64,000 bases of DNA from Cellulomonas sp. Y8. GTDB lineage: Bacteria; Actinomycetota; Actinomycetes; Actinomycetales; Cellulomonadaceae. Position numbers and translations under genes: made by a program. Position 1 is the first letter of the stretch. Each line of letters begins with the position of its first letter. The notes beneath the pieces were generated by a model. That model saw only the letters and a list, made by a program, of their open reading frames with translations, did no database searches and was not told where the DNA came from. Shown here piece after piece: positions 16,237 through 24,432 of this stretch. The DNA lies in the NCBI RefSeq assembly GCF_008033115.1, contig NZ_CP041203.1:1736001-1800000 (forward strand). The letters are read 5' to 3'.

Positions 16237-16515
16237 CTACCGGACACGGGCCGCCACCACGCCCTCAGCATTCGCGATACGCACATCCGTAGCAGGTCGA
16301 GACAACCGGTACCTCACGCCAGCTCGGCGCTGCCACGACCTGGCGAGCTGTCCAGACGGCCGCGTGGACGTCACGTGCCAGAGCCCGCAGAGCATGCACC
16401 GATGTACCGCCACTGGAGCACGACGACCACGAGCATGCATGCGTCGGCCGATGTGTTTGAGCGCAATGCCGGCAGCACGAGCCGAGGGATACGGGACCTT
16501 GGAGCAGGGCGACAT
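16237..16515 (-). CDS. Small hypothetical protein with RCxxCGxWH motif
   Basis: A 92-residue basic protein. The middle reads YPSARAAGIALKHIGRR then VHRCMLCGLWHVTS, the pattern of a widespread actinobacterial/phage small-protein family in which a helix with regularly spaced Ala/Ile is followed by a short CxxC...H zinc-knuckle-like segment. The 40-residue C-terminus after it looks degenerate, so the true stop may have been lost. I do not know its function. Confidence 0.45.
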   Translation of the reverse strand: MSPCSKVPYPSARAAGIALKHIGRRMHARGRRAPVAVHRCMLCGLWHVTSTRPSGQLARSWQRRAGVRYRLSRPATDVRIANAEGVVAARVR

Positions 16516-17050
16516 GGCGGCTCGCTACGGTGCGGGTGCGCGCCGGGTCACATCCGGTCCGCACCTGGGCCTGCCTCATATGCGCGGCGCCTGTATGGGC
16601 TCGAAGCCCCTCGTAGCCGCAGCCTAACGTCGCAGTGAGCATGCGATCTGGTGTAGAGGCGAAGTCGCGCGAGCCACGCACCCGCCTGACGTCTACGCCG
16701 TCGGGCGATGTGGGATCGCCGAACAGGCTCCGTCGGAGACTCCGCGCGGGGCCCCGGCGCGCGGGTAGTGGACGGACAAGCAGGCGCCGCGAAGCGGCGT
16801 CGACACGGGCTGCACCCGCGCCGCTCCCAGGTGACCCGAGCCGCAGAGGCGAGCACGACTGGCAAGCAGAGCACCCGAGGCGACCAGAGCGACCAGTGGC
16901 AAGCCGCGCAGCGGCGCGGCAGCGGGGGGTTCGGGGGCGCACCCCCGACGACCTAGCCGCCGGCCGGACACCTCACGTCGCGCAATGGGGACCACCCAAG
17001 TTCCGCCGCCCGCGGCGGAACTGCGCACGGCTGTTCCTAGCGTCGCGGAT
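16516..17050. other. Stretch without a supportable gene
   Basis: Several open frames cross this interval on both strands, but all are Arg/Pro/Ser-rich with no recognisable domain, ribosome-binding site or coding-like codon bias. I see no RNA gene, repeat or insertion sequence here. Confidence 0.5.
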
Positions 17051-17425
17051 ATGGACACCACCGAGACACCAGACACGTATGCCAGCCAGCTCCAGGCGCT
17101 GCTGGACAACCGCATGGCCTCCGGCCAGCGGCTCGCCGAGGCCGCGGCCACCAAGCGCGCCGCCCAGGCGGCGCTCGAGGACGCCGACCGGGACTACTCG
17201 GCCGCGTTCACCGCGGCCCTCGGCGCCGGTTGGACCGACCGCGAGCTGCGCACCGTCTTCAGGAGCGTGGGCCAGCCCGCGCCGGTCGTCCGAAGGCTGC
17301 GCGCAACCAGCGGCCGTCGGCGCACCGGCGGCGCACACGCGACGACCGAAGCGCCAGGACAGCCCCCGGGCCACCAGGGCCGCAACGTGCACGCCGGCGA
17401 GCCGGCGTCTGACGATCCCGCCTGA
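17051..17425 (+). CDS. Hypothetical protein
   Basis: A 124-residue protein (MDTTETPDTYASQLQALLDN). Residues 10-75 form an Ala-rich helical region (ASGQRLAEAAATKRAAQAAL ... DRDYSAAFTAALGAGWTDRELRTVF), typical of short actinobacterial helical or HTH-like proteins; the rest is basic, Pro/Gly-rich and probably disordered. It starts at an ATG with no obvious ribosome-binding site. The family was not recognised, and there is no clear operon partner. Confidence 0.5.
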   Translation: MDTTETPDTYASQLQALLDNRMASGQRLAEAAATKRAAQAALEDADRDYSAAFTAALGAGWTDRELRTVFRSVGQPAPVVRRLRATSGRRRTGGAHATTEAPGQPPGHQGRNVHAGEPASDDPA

Positions 17426-17653
17426 CCCAGCCCCTCGCCCACCTGGGCACGCCGCGAGCTTCACCGCTCCGCGGCTCGCGGCGCACACAGGTGGACGACG
17501 GGACCCAGCCGACCGCCCGCGCACAACCGCGGCCCTCACCACCACCCGGCGGCGCACCTCGCGCGCGCCTCGGCTGTGCACGGGCTCTGACCAGACGTGT
17601 CCACCACGACAAGCCCGCCGCCGGCGAACACCTACCCTCCGAGGAAGGTCCCC

Positions 17654-18178
17654 ATGCTCTCCGCACTGCAGCTCAGCGAGCCGTTCGAACTCACCATCCA
17701 CGGGCAGGCACGCACCTTCAGGCGAGCACCGGCCTGGTGTCGCGCGCTGCCGTACGACCAGGTCGTCCACGCTCGCCCCGAGGACAAAGGCCACTACGTC
17801 GCCCTCGTCGCCTGGGAGCCGGGCGACCTGCTCTTCGCCGACGACAACCTCTCGCAGTCGGGGTTCTACGACCTGAGCCACGGCACCGGAGCCTGCGTGG
17901 GACATGTCGCTCATGATGCGATCCTCTCGGTTCTCGCCCAGGTGCCTTTGTCCGCCCGGGGACACTCAGTGGTCCGCTGCTACGAGGGAGGGGTGGGGCA
18001 TGCCGCTGGCGTCGACGGTGATGGCGTCGTCCCAGCACTGGCCGCAGCCGAGACGGGTGCCGCGGTACGTGCAGGCCGCGCGCACGATGCCGCCCGACCT
18101 CCTGAGGTGACGGCGCGGCCTGGGTGCGGGCGCCAGCTGGGTCTTGTCGTCCTCCCATGTGCGCCACGAGCCGCGTAG
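17654..18178 (+). CDS. Hypothetical protein, C-terminus doubtful
   Basis: A 174-codon frame from ATG 17654 with GGAAGG upstream. The first ~85 residues look like a real globular protein (LQLSEPFELTIHGQARTFRR, VVHARPEDKGHYVALVAWEP, DLLFADDNLSQSGFYDLS). After about residue 90 the translation becomes Gly/Ala/Arg-rich and overlaps a small opposite-strand frame, so the native stop may have been lost or the gene truncated. Function unknown. Confidence 0.45.
   Translation: MLSALQLSEPFELTIHGQARTFRRAPAWCRALPYDQVVHARPEDKGHYVALVAWEPGDLLFADDNLSQSGFYDLSHGTGACVGHVAHDAILSVLAQVPLSARGHSVVRCYEGGVGHAAGVDGDGVVPALAAAETGAAVRAGRAHDAARPPEVTARPGCGRQLGLVVLPCAPRAA
17966..18085 (-). CDS. Possible 39-residue Cys-containing protein
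   Basis: GTG 18085 with AGGAGG 12 bases upstream; encodes RAACTYRGTRLGCGQCWDDA and ends at LVAADH. The CxxC and good ribosome-binding site are in its favour, but the spacing is long and it is antisense to the tail of 17654-18178. It could be the last part of a lost larger gene. Confidence 0.25.
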   Translation of the reverse strand: MRAACTYRGTRLGCGQCWDDAITVDASGMPHPSLVAADH

Positions 18179-18393
18179 CGATGGAGCTCGCGGCGTGCCC
18201 GGGTGGACGAGTGGTGCACCAGGCCGGACGGCTACGGGCTGGTCGTCGCCGGGGTCCGAGGCCCGAGGCCCCGGCCGTGGGCGCAGGCGCCCGGCCGGCG
18301 GTCCTCGCCGGATCGATGCTGGCTGGAACCGCGCCCCGCTCGAGCGGCTCGAGCGGTGCCCGGCTCCGCGTGCGGCCGGGCACCGCGATCGAT

Positions 18394-18540
18394 CAGGCGG
18401 CGGGGTTGGTGGTGATGGCGATGGCGTGCGCGGCGCGCAGCACGTTGGAGGCGGTCGAGCGGATGAGGTCGGTGTCGACGTCCGACCGGCCGGCGACGTG
18501 CCCGATGGTGTAGGCGCTGGTGAGACCGAGCGGTCCGGCC
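18394..18540 (-). pseudogene. C-terminal gene remnant
   Basis: On the - strand a coding-like segment reads EAGPLGLTSAYTIGHVAGRS then TDLIRSTASNVLRAAHAIAI and TTNPAA before a TGA. The frame is closed upstream by a TAG at the CCTAGG near 18545, and there is no start codon, so only the 3' end of a gene survives. Family not recognised. Confidence 0.35.
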
Positions 18541-18645
18541 TCAACCTAGGCGACGGGCTTTGACTCGGTCTTGTAGGTGCCGCGGTGCTCCGCGCGGGGA
18601 CGAGTGGGGGTGGAGCCAAGTTGCAGGCTCCGCAAAGATGAGCAC

Positions 18646-19647
18646 GTGCTACGCGTCTACCTCGACCAGAACAAGTGGGTGGACCTTGCGCGGGCTGCGG
18701 CTGGCCACCCACGGGGCGGTCAGTTCGCCGACGCCCTCACTCTTGCCAGGGCCGGCGTCGCGGCCGGGACGGTGTCGTTTCCGCTCGACATGTACCGATA
18801 CTGGGAGACAAGCAAGCGCAGAGACGACCGCTCCCGTGACGACGTCGTCGACACGATGCTGGAACTCTCGAATCAGCACACGATGGCGCTGCCGTTCCCG
18901 CTACTCGATCGCGAGATAGACCTGGCTCTCAAACGGCGCTTCGGGCGGCCCGAGCATCCGCGGCAGGTGCAGGAGTTCGGCATCGGTATCCGCCATATCG
19001 GAGAGGGCCGCCTTGACTGGCCCGAACTCGACCTGTCTGCCCTGCCCGACGGGGGCGTGTCACTAGCACCGGGGCTGAGCTCGCGGTTGAGCGAGCTCAT
19101 CAACCAGTCGGCTGAGGAAGCCCTGCTCCGCGCCGGTCCCGATGCGTACCGCGCCAGTGGCTTCGCCCACTCCGACTCCGACCACGCCGAGCGGTTCGTC
19201 GAGTTCGAGAACAAGGTCGCAGCGACGATCGCGACCAACAGGCTCACTGGCGACGCCATCGACGTCGCGGTCCGCGCCACCGACTTCGGCGACATCCGCC
19301 CAGCGGTCACCATCGCCCTCGGCCGTATCGGGATGACGTACCAGGAGTTCATGGACGGCATCACCGTTGGCGAACTGATCTCGTTCATCGACGACATACC
19401 CACCCGGTACGTCACGAACGCGATGCGGTCCGCGAAGCACCGGCAGACCCAGCAGAAGTGGGAGCCAAACGACTTCGCCGACGTGGTCGCACTGCCCGTA
19501 CCCGCGGTGTATTGCGACGTCCTCGTCACAGAGAAGCAGTGGGTGCACCGGATGAGACAAGGCAAGGTCGACCGCCGCTACAACACCAAGCTGCTCGCCA
19601 ACACCGCTGACCTCGTCGACGTCCTTGTCGCCGCCTCGGCGACGTGA
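18646..19647 (+). CDS. PIN-like domain hypothetical protein
   Basis: A 333-residue protein starting at GTG (MLRVYLDQNKWVDLARAAAG). The N-terminal LRVYLDQNKW and the C-terminal pair NDFADVVALPVPAVYCDVLV followed by TEKQWVHRM resemble the first and last acidic strands of PIN-like nucleases (candidate acidic residues Asp7, Asp near 285 and Asp near 297), with a long helical insertion between them. There is no membrane helix. It stands alone, 100 bases after a gene remnant and convergent with the DUF2690 gene. A stand-alone RNase or defence role is possible, but only the weak motif layout supports it. Confidence 0.6.
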   Translation: MLRVYLDQNKWVDLARAAAGHPRGGQFADALTLARAGVAAGTVSFPLDMYRYWETSKRRDDRSRDDVVDTMLELSNQHTMALPFPLLDREIDLALKRRFGRPEHPRQVQEFGIGIRHIGEGRLDWPELDLSALPDGGVSLAPGLSSRLSELINQSAEEALLRAGPDAYRASGFAHSDSDHAERFVEFENKVAATIATNRLTGDAIDVAVRATDFGDIRPAVTIALGRIGMTYQEFMDGITVGELISFIDDIPTRYVTNAMRSAKHRQTQQKWEPNDFADVVALPVPAVYCDVLVTEKQWVHRMRQGKVDRRYNTKLLANTADLVDVLVAASAT

Positions 19648-19874
19648 CACCACTCGCGAGTAACGCGATGCCCAGGGCCCACGCGAGCCAGTCGCAGGGG
19701 CGAGCGGCCTCGCAGCCAGCGGGGCTGAGCATCGGGTCCTGGCGGCCAGCGAGGACCAGCGGGTGGCCCTGGGTGGGACGTACCCAGGGGCGCCCGTGGC
19801 GACCTCGGCCCGTGACGCCGTAGCTCAAGCTACGTGCGGTGAGCGCGCGTGACGCACGCCGCGCGCACCCTCGT

Positions 19875-20525
19875 TCAGCAGACCTGCGTGCTGTAGTCGC
19901 CGAGCAGGCTGCCGTCGAGGCTGATCACGGCCGATACGTCAACGCAGGTCGAGTCCGGCGCGTACACCTGCATGCTGTAGGACCACCCGACCCCGCGGTC
20001 CTGTTCCTGTTCGACGGCTCCGCCAGGGATGGCGATGTACTTCTCGACCAGCGCGCCCTCGACGGTGTTGTTCACCCGTACCCAGTTCGTCTGGCAGGCC
20101 GGCGAGTACCGAACCTCGAGCTTGGCGATCGGCGCGCCGCTCGCGTTCAGGATGTCGGCGCTGTGCACGATGCCTGACCCGTTCGCGCAGCCTTTGGTGG
20201 GGTCGGTGCCGTTGAGCCGCTCAGGTGATGGGATCTCCGGGTCGTCGTCGCCCGCGACCAGACCCACGGCGGTCAAGGCCATCGCCGCCACGAACGCGCT
20301 CGCGGCTACAGCAACTCCAACCCGCCGGAGCCAAACGTACGGGCCGAGGACCGTAGCGGCTCCGCCGCACACGACAAGCAGGGCGCAGAGAACCACCCAG
20401 GAGCCCAGGCGCGGGCCTGCCGGCCCTGCGAAGTCGACAGCGACGCTCACGAGCGCAAGGAGGAAGGCGCCGGCGATGAGCGGCAGCTCCCACCACGGAC
20501 GATCGCTGTTCCGTCGGCCGGCCAT
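19875..20525 (-). CDS. Membrane-anchored DUF2690 protein
   Basis: A 216-residue protein with three N-terminal membrane helices (about 12-32, 42-62, 70-92) and a C-terminal extracytoplasmic domain of the DUF2690 type: KGCANGSGIVHSADILNASG, LEVRYSPACQTNWVRV and a final Cys. Paired cysteines suggest disulphides outside the cell. DUF2690 proteins are common in actinobacteria, often fused to HTH or membrane parts; no activity is established. Single gene in the accessory region. Confidence 0.72.
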   Translation of the reverse strand: MAGRRNSDRPWWELPLIAGAFLLALVSVAVDFAGPAGPRLGSWVVLCALLVVCGGAATVLGPYVWLRRVGVAVAASAFVAAMALTAVGLVAGDDDPEIPSPERLNGTDPTKGCANGSGIVHSADILNASGAPIAKLEVRYSPACQTNWVRVNNTVEGALVEKYIAIPGGAVEQEQDRGVGWSYSMQVYAPDSTCVDVSAVISLDGSLLGDYSTQVC

Positions 20526-20701
20526 GGCGCGATGCTAGCCAGCGAGCACGAGGGCTGGGGCCCGTTCTCGAGACTGACAGAGGACACGCGGAGGACCCGG
20601 GCTCAGAGCCGATCGGCCAGAGCCGCACCTCGCTGGCTAGGGCCCTGCCGCTACGGATCCGGATCCCGGGACGCCTGCTCGCTCGCGACGAGCTCGGCGG
20701 T

Positions 20702-21190
20702 CGGGCTCGCGGCCGGCGCCGAAGCCGTGCACGGCGGACGCCGGCACGGCGGCCGGCCACGGTGGCCAGGGCCGGCCGCCGTGACGAGCTGGCGCGCCAG
20801 GTCCCGGCGTGCGATCTCGCTGAGCGGGGTGGTGCGTCCGACGATGCGCAGCTCGACGTCGATCGGTAGGCCGGCGACGGCGGCCTCCGGCGCGGCCGCA
20901 GGGGTCGATGACGGCGGCGCAGACGACGTCGCGCAGGGACCGGTGCTTGACGTTGAACCAGTCACGACGGCCGGGCCGGTAGGGCTAGGCGCCGCCCTTG
21001 GCGACCAGGCCCTCGATGCCGGCGGCGGCGAGGTGCCGGAAGCACGCAGCGGCGACGTCGGGGTCGTCGGTGGCCGGCGACAGCGTCATGGACGGGGACC
21101 AGGTGCCGGCGAGCTCGGTCAGGACGGTGCGCCGCTTGGCGTGTGGCCGCGGCCGCAGGTCGGCGCCGTCGCGCTCGAGAGAGTACGGGC
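20702..21190 (-). pseudogene. Decayed ATP-dependent DNA ligase paralogue
   Basis: This stretch is clearly homologous, at the DNA level, to the part of the intact ligase gene at about 11766-12240: the same order of landmarks (VKG...YRPG...DW, LELRIVGRTTPLSEIARRDLARQLV) can be followed by eye. The reading frame is broken: a CAG-to-TAG change at the GGAQPYRPG position (near 20987) and several frameshifts. Motif I and the N-terminal third are missing, and the C-terminal OB region is cut short. It is an inactive partial copy. Confidence 0.8.
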
Positions 21191-21233
21191 GGTGGCAGGC
21201 GCGCTCGTCGCGTTGGTGTTCGCGTTGGTGGTG

Positions 21234-22196
21234 TCAGCGCCGCAGGCTGGGGCTGATCGCTTCCCACGGAGGGGTCCCTGGCAGCAGCGGACGCACGGCG
21301 AGGTAGGCCGGCAGCACCGCGCGCCGCCAGGGGCCGTCACGCCAGCCGAAGTGCTCGATCAGGCGGGTCATCATGATGTCGTTGGCGAGCACTACGGCCC
21401 CGATCAGGTTTGCGAACATCTCCGCGGACAACCCGAGCGTCGCGCTGGCAACCGTGGGGTCCGACGACGGACCGACGTTCAGCACGAAGGCCGTCGTCCC
21501 GTGCGGGCGGGCGTGCAGGACCGCAGATGTCAGGAACTGCGTGACGCGGCCGATGATGTCGTCGGGATCGGTGCCCGCCTCCCCGAAGAGGTCGCTGAAC
21601 AGGAACCGCTCGGTCGGGAGCGGCTCGTCGAGGTGCGGGGTCTGCAGGAAGCCGGCGCGAGCCCGTCTGTTCTTCGGTCGGACCCACCGAAACTCTAGAC
21701 GCTCGGCGCTGCTCTTGATCGCGAGCACGGTCGCACCGGCCGTCTGGTCGCGGTGGCCGGCGACGCTCATGAGCGCGTTCTGCTGCTCGGTCAGCGACTG
21801 CAGCTGCAGGTTCGTGAGACGTCGAACCCGATCGCGGACGTCGATCCGCGGGGCGTAGAGCCAGTACGTCACGGCCGCCTGCTCCACGCTGGGTCGCACG
21901 AGTGAAGCGATCGACATCACCGCCCGCGGCTCGGTGATCAGCACAGCGAGCCCTACGAGGTGGTCGGCGCTACCGACGAGCTGGCCGCCGACGTTCGCTG
22001 CGAGTCGCGCGGTTGGGTGGCCCCAGGCGCCATCGAACGTGCTGTTCTGCTTGTCCTGGTGGGCGGGGCTACCGTGTGCTGCCAGGGCGCCGTCGACGTG
22101 CACGTACGAGCTGATCGCCGTCGACATCTTGCGCAGGTGGCGTGCGACGTCGCGGAACTCGGCTGGCACGGGAGCGCGTTCCTGCTCGAGCGTCAT
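21234..22196 (-). CDS. Hypothetical helical protein
   Basis: A 320-residue soluble protein from ATG 22196 (MTLEQERAPVPAEFRDVARH). It is mostly alpha-helical by composition, with two long hydrophobic helices (VGSADHLVGLAVLITEPRAV; MFANLIGAVVLANDIMMTRL) that look like helical-bundle core rather than membrane spans. Segments such as RPSVEQAAVTYWLYAP resemble uncharacterised actinobacterial proteins. It is divergent from the LexA-boxed small genes. Its 3' end abuts the ligase remnant. Function unknown. Confidence 0.65.
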   Translation of the reverse strand: MTLEQERAPVPAEFRDVARHLRKMSTAISSYVHVDGALAAHGSPAHQDKQNSTFDGAWGHPTARLAANVGGQLVGSADHLVGLAVLITEPRAVMSIASLVRPSVEQAAVTYWLYAPRIDVRDRVRRLTNLQLQSLTEQQNALMSVAGHRDQTAGATVLAIKSSAERLEFRWVRPKNRRARAGFLQTPHLDEPLPTERFLFSDLFGEAGTDPDDIIGRVTQFLTSAVLHARPHGTTAFVLNVGPSSDPTVASATLGLSAEMFANLIGAVVLANDIMMTRLIEHFGWRDGPWRRAVLPAYLAVRPLLPGTPPWEAISPSLRR

Positions 22197-22403
22197 GAGC
22201 CCCGAGCGTAGAGCCCGGCGCCGTGCGTGGGCGGAGGGCTGGCTTAACGAACAGTCCGTTCCTGGAGCCGGCCCTGCGCGGCGTTCGGGACTCCGTCGAG
22301 CGGCCCCGGTCGCAGCCCACCAGCCCCAAGCTCGTCCGACGAGGGGCGCGCGGTCGAGTGCCGTCGACTTCGGCGGGGGCATGACCTGGGCATTCGACGT
22401 AGA

Positions 22404-22419
22404 TCGAACGTGTGTTCGA
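22404..22419 (+). promoter_or_regulatory. Perfect LexA/SOS box
   Basis: TCGAACGTGTGTTCGA matches exactly the actinobacterial LexA consensus TCGAAC-N4-GTTCGA. It lies 28 bases before the chosen start of the small gene at 22448 and about 200 bases from the divergent gene at 22196, so LexA repression of the small-gene pair is the simplest reading. Confidence 0.8.
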
Positions 22420-22447
22420 TACTCGGGTGGTGGTTGACCGGGTCCCG

Positions 22448-22681
22448 ATGCGTGACATGGCTCGGCAGGTGCCGGCGAGGGCGACGGCTGGCCTGCACGT
22501 CACGCGCCCGGAGACCCCTCCCGCGGTGCAGGCGTGGATCATCGACGCTCGCGGGCGCGACGTCCAGGTCGAGGGGCAAGCCATTGCCTGGACCTCTCGC
22601 ACGGTCCTTGTGCACTACTTCGACGACCACGGCCGTGGCGGATTTGTCTGGGTGTGGGCCTCGGCGGTGACCCGCCGGTGA
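22448..22681 (+). CDS. Small SOS-box-controlled protein, gene 1
   Basis: A 77-residue protein (MRDMARQVPARATAGLHVTR). The C-terminal half (VQVEGQAIAWTSRTVLVHYF, then FVWVWASAVTRR) looks like a small beta-barrel. GTG codons at 22412, 22427 and 22430 are in frame but the first lies inside the LexA box, so ATG 22448 is preferred. Its stop overlaps the next gene (GTGA). The family is not known to me; SOS control is inferred from the perfect box upstream. Confidence 0.6.
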   Translation: MRDMARQVPARATAGLHVTRPETPPAVQAWIIDARGRDVQVEGQAIAWTSRTVLVHYFDDHGRGGFVWVWASAVTRR

Positions 22682-22947
22682 ACCTGGCTCAGACCGTCCC
22701 GGGTGGGATGTCGCGCATCGCGGCCGCCGTCCCGCTACTGAACCAGCGACCCGTGCCGGCCGGCGTGCACCACGACGTCGAGCCGCCCATCCCGGTGTCG
22801 GTGGTGATGCGCTGGGCCACCGGGGACGAGCTCCTCGACACGCTCGCGCTCGAATGGACCCGGATCCTTGTGCGCGTACGAGTGATCGACCTTCGAGTGA
22901 TGACCGGAGCCGTGTGGTTGCCGGCGTGCGACGTGGTCCGTCGCTGA
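22678..22947 (+). CDS. Small SOS-box-controlled protein, gene 2
   Basis: An 89-residue protein starting at GTG within the stop of the previous gene (GTGA). The C-terminal part (PVSVVMRWATGDELLDTLAL, EWTRILVRVRVID, GAVWLPACDVVRR) resembles the beta-rich first protein in layout, including the Trp-rich end, so the pair may be diverged duplicates acting as a heteromer. No catalytic motif is visible. Probably co-transcribed from the LexA-boxed promoter. Confidence 0.55.
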   Translation: MNLAQTVPGGMSRIAAAVPLLNQRPVPAGVHHDVEPPIPVSVVMRWATGDELLDTLALEWTRILVRVRVIDLRVMTGAVWLPACDVVRR

Positions 22948-22972
22948 CACCTCGGCGTTGGCCGATGCGGCC

Positions 22973-23620
22973 TCAGTAATCGAACGGGTTGGGCAACCGG
23001 TCGACCTCAAGCCGCACGCCGGTCGGTAGGTATCGGCAGACCTCGCTGAAGAGATCGGAGATGCCTGCATGCCGAAGCTCACCCTCGAGTTCGGCCAGCA
23101 ACGGGATCAGGTACGCGACGTCGCGCGCGGCGTACGTCACCTGCTCCTCGGTCAGACGCTCCGCGCCCCAGTCGCTCGTTCGGACGGCTCCCTTCTCCAT
23201 GTCGACACCGAGGTATCGCTCGACCAGAGAAGAGAGGCTGTGCTCCTTGCGGGTCGCTTGCGGGTACAGCAGCTTGTGCGCCGTCTTCGTGCACCGCACG
23301 TTGCGGGCAACCGCTCCCCACGTCTTGTAGAGGAACCGCAGGTCGAACGGCGCGAAATGGAACACCTTTGTGACGCGGTCGTCACGAAGGACGCGAATGA
23401 GGTTCTGGGGGACCTCAGACCCGGGGCGGATCAGGATCGATCCCGTACGCGCCGAGTGAACCTGGCACAACTGCAACGCGTCGTCGGCCCAGTCGAGGCC
23501 GGACGTCTCGGTGTCGACCGCGATCATGGGCGAACTCAGAAGGAGCTCGGTTAGTTCGAGCGAGAGGTCGCCAGCGCAAATGACGCTGGAACTTCCGGAG
23601 GGCAGCGGCACGAGGGTCAC
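22973..23620 (-). CDS. DEDDy 3'-5' exonuclease (RNase D-like)
   Basis: A 215-residue single-domain exonuclease. The four metal-binding acidic residues can be seen: Asp and Glu in IAVDTETSGLDW (about 35, 37), Asp in FHFAPFDLRFL (about 93), and Asp in YAARDVAYLIPL with the upstream Tyr that defines the DEDDy type. The EHSLSSLVERYLGV block is typical of RNase D-like proteins. It lacks the HRDC domains of true RNase D, so the substrate (RNA or DNA) cannot be told. Its ATG overlaps the stop of the HIRAN gene (ATGA): it is the last gene of a three-gene operon with the HipA-like kinase. Confidence 0.85.
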   Translation of the reverse strand: MTLVPLPSGSSSVICAGDLSLELTELLLSSPMIAVDTETSGLDWADDALQLCQVHSARTGSILIRPGSEVPQNLIRVLRDDRVTKVFHFAPFDLRFLYKTWGAVARNVRCTKTAHKLLYPQATRKEHSLSSLVERYLGVDMEKGAVRTSDWGAERLTEEQVTYAARDVAYLIPLLAELEGELRHAGISDLFSEVCRYLPTGVRLEVDRLPNPFDY

Positions 23621-24432
23621 CCCTCGCTGACAGCAGGGTCCCAGGCGTGGCCGGGATCGAAACGGAAGTCGTCGTCAACGGATGCTTCCAGCGCCACGAC
23701 CAGACGCAGGTGAGGTGGCGCATCGGGGCCGTTCACCCGAAGTACTCGCACGCGAGCCGCCTCCCCCAGCCGCCCCACCGCGGCGCTCAGCACCTCCGGT
23801 ACGTATCCGACTGGAACGTCGTTCGCGGTGATGAGGATCGCGTCCGCGGAGGCGGGATTGCCCGGCTCGGGCAGCAGACCGAGCACCGACCCGGGCTGCA
23901 GATCAGCAAGAGCGGACTCCTGCCGTGTCCCGCTTACCGTGATCGGCCCGGCGGCAACCTGAAGTTCTTTTCGGGAGACCCAACGCACACCGTGAGCGAG
24001 GAAAGTGGCAGAGGCACGCCCACCGTCGACGCAGGGCAACGGCAGGAACTGCAGAGTGTCACCCTCGCGGACTCCACCCGAGCGAACGATCTGCTCCCAA
24101 GGACTCGACTCGTCGGGGGTCAGACCCAGGCGCGACAGGTAACGCTCATAGCCGGGGCGCGAAGGATCCATGACCCGCTGAGCAAATAGAGGAAAGAGAA
24201 AGCTTGAGTGATACACGTGCGATGTGTCGCGCAGGCCAGGAAGCGGCCGGAAGCCCTCCACCTCAGCCGAGCGACGGGTGTAGCAAAATGTATAGACATT
24301 GCCGTCGAAAGAAAGCCTGCCGACGGCGTCGATCGCACGGCTCTCGGGGTTCTGCCAGAGCACGAGCAGGTCCCGCCGCGACAGCGTCCGGGCGGGCTGC
24401 GTCAGCACCTCAGATGCGGTGATCGAGCTCAT
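23617..24432 (-). CDS. HIRAN-domain protein, partner of the HipA-like kinase
   Basis: A 271-residue protein. The N-terminal ~100 residues (LLVLWQNPESRAIDAVGRLS, FLFPLFAQRVMDPSRPGYER) resemble the accessory N-terminal part of HipA proteins. The C-terminal ~100 residues form a HIRAN-like domain (ADAILITANDVPVGYVPEVL, with EPGNPASADA before it). HIRAN domains bind single-stranded or damaged DNA ends in eukaryotic and bacterial proteins. It overlaps the kinase gene by 23 bases and the exonuclease gene by 4, so all three are co-expressed. Fold calls are by motif and not by alignment. Confidence 0.7.
   Translation of the reverse strand: MSSITASEVLTQPARTLSRRDLLVLWQNPESRAIDAVGRLSFDGNVYTFCYTRRSAEVEGFRPLPGLRDTSHVYHSSFLFPLFAQRVMDPSRPGYERYLSRLGLTPDESSPWEQIVRSGGVREGDTLQFLPLPCVDGGRASATFLAHGVRWVSRKELQVAAGPITVSGTRQESALADLQPGSVLGLLPEPGNPASADAILITANDVPVGYVPEVLSAAVGRLGEAARVRVLRVNGPDAPPHLRLVVALEASVDDDFRFDPGHAWDPAVSEG

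Noticed and set aside
19650..19874. Short - strand frame with a hydrophobic segment (DWLAWALGIALLASG)
   Set aside because: No start with a ribosome-binding site, and it is convergent with and partly inside the PIN-like gene.
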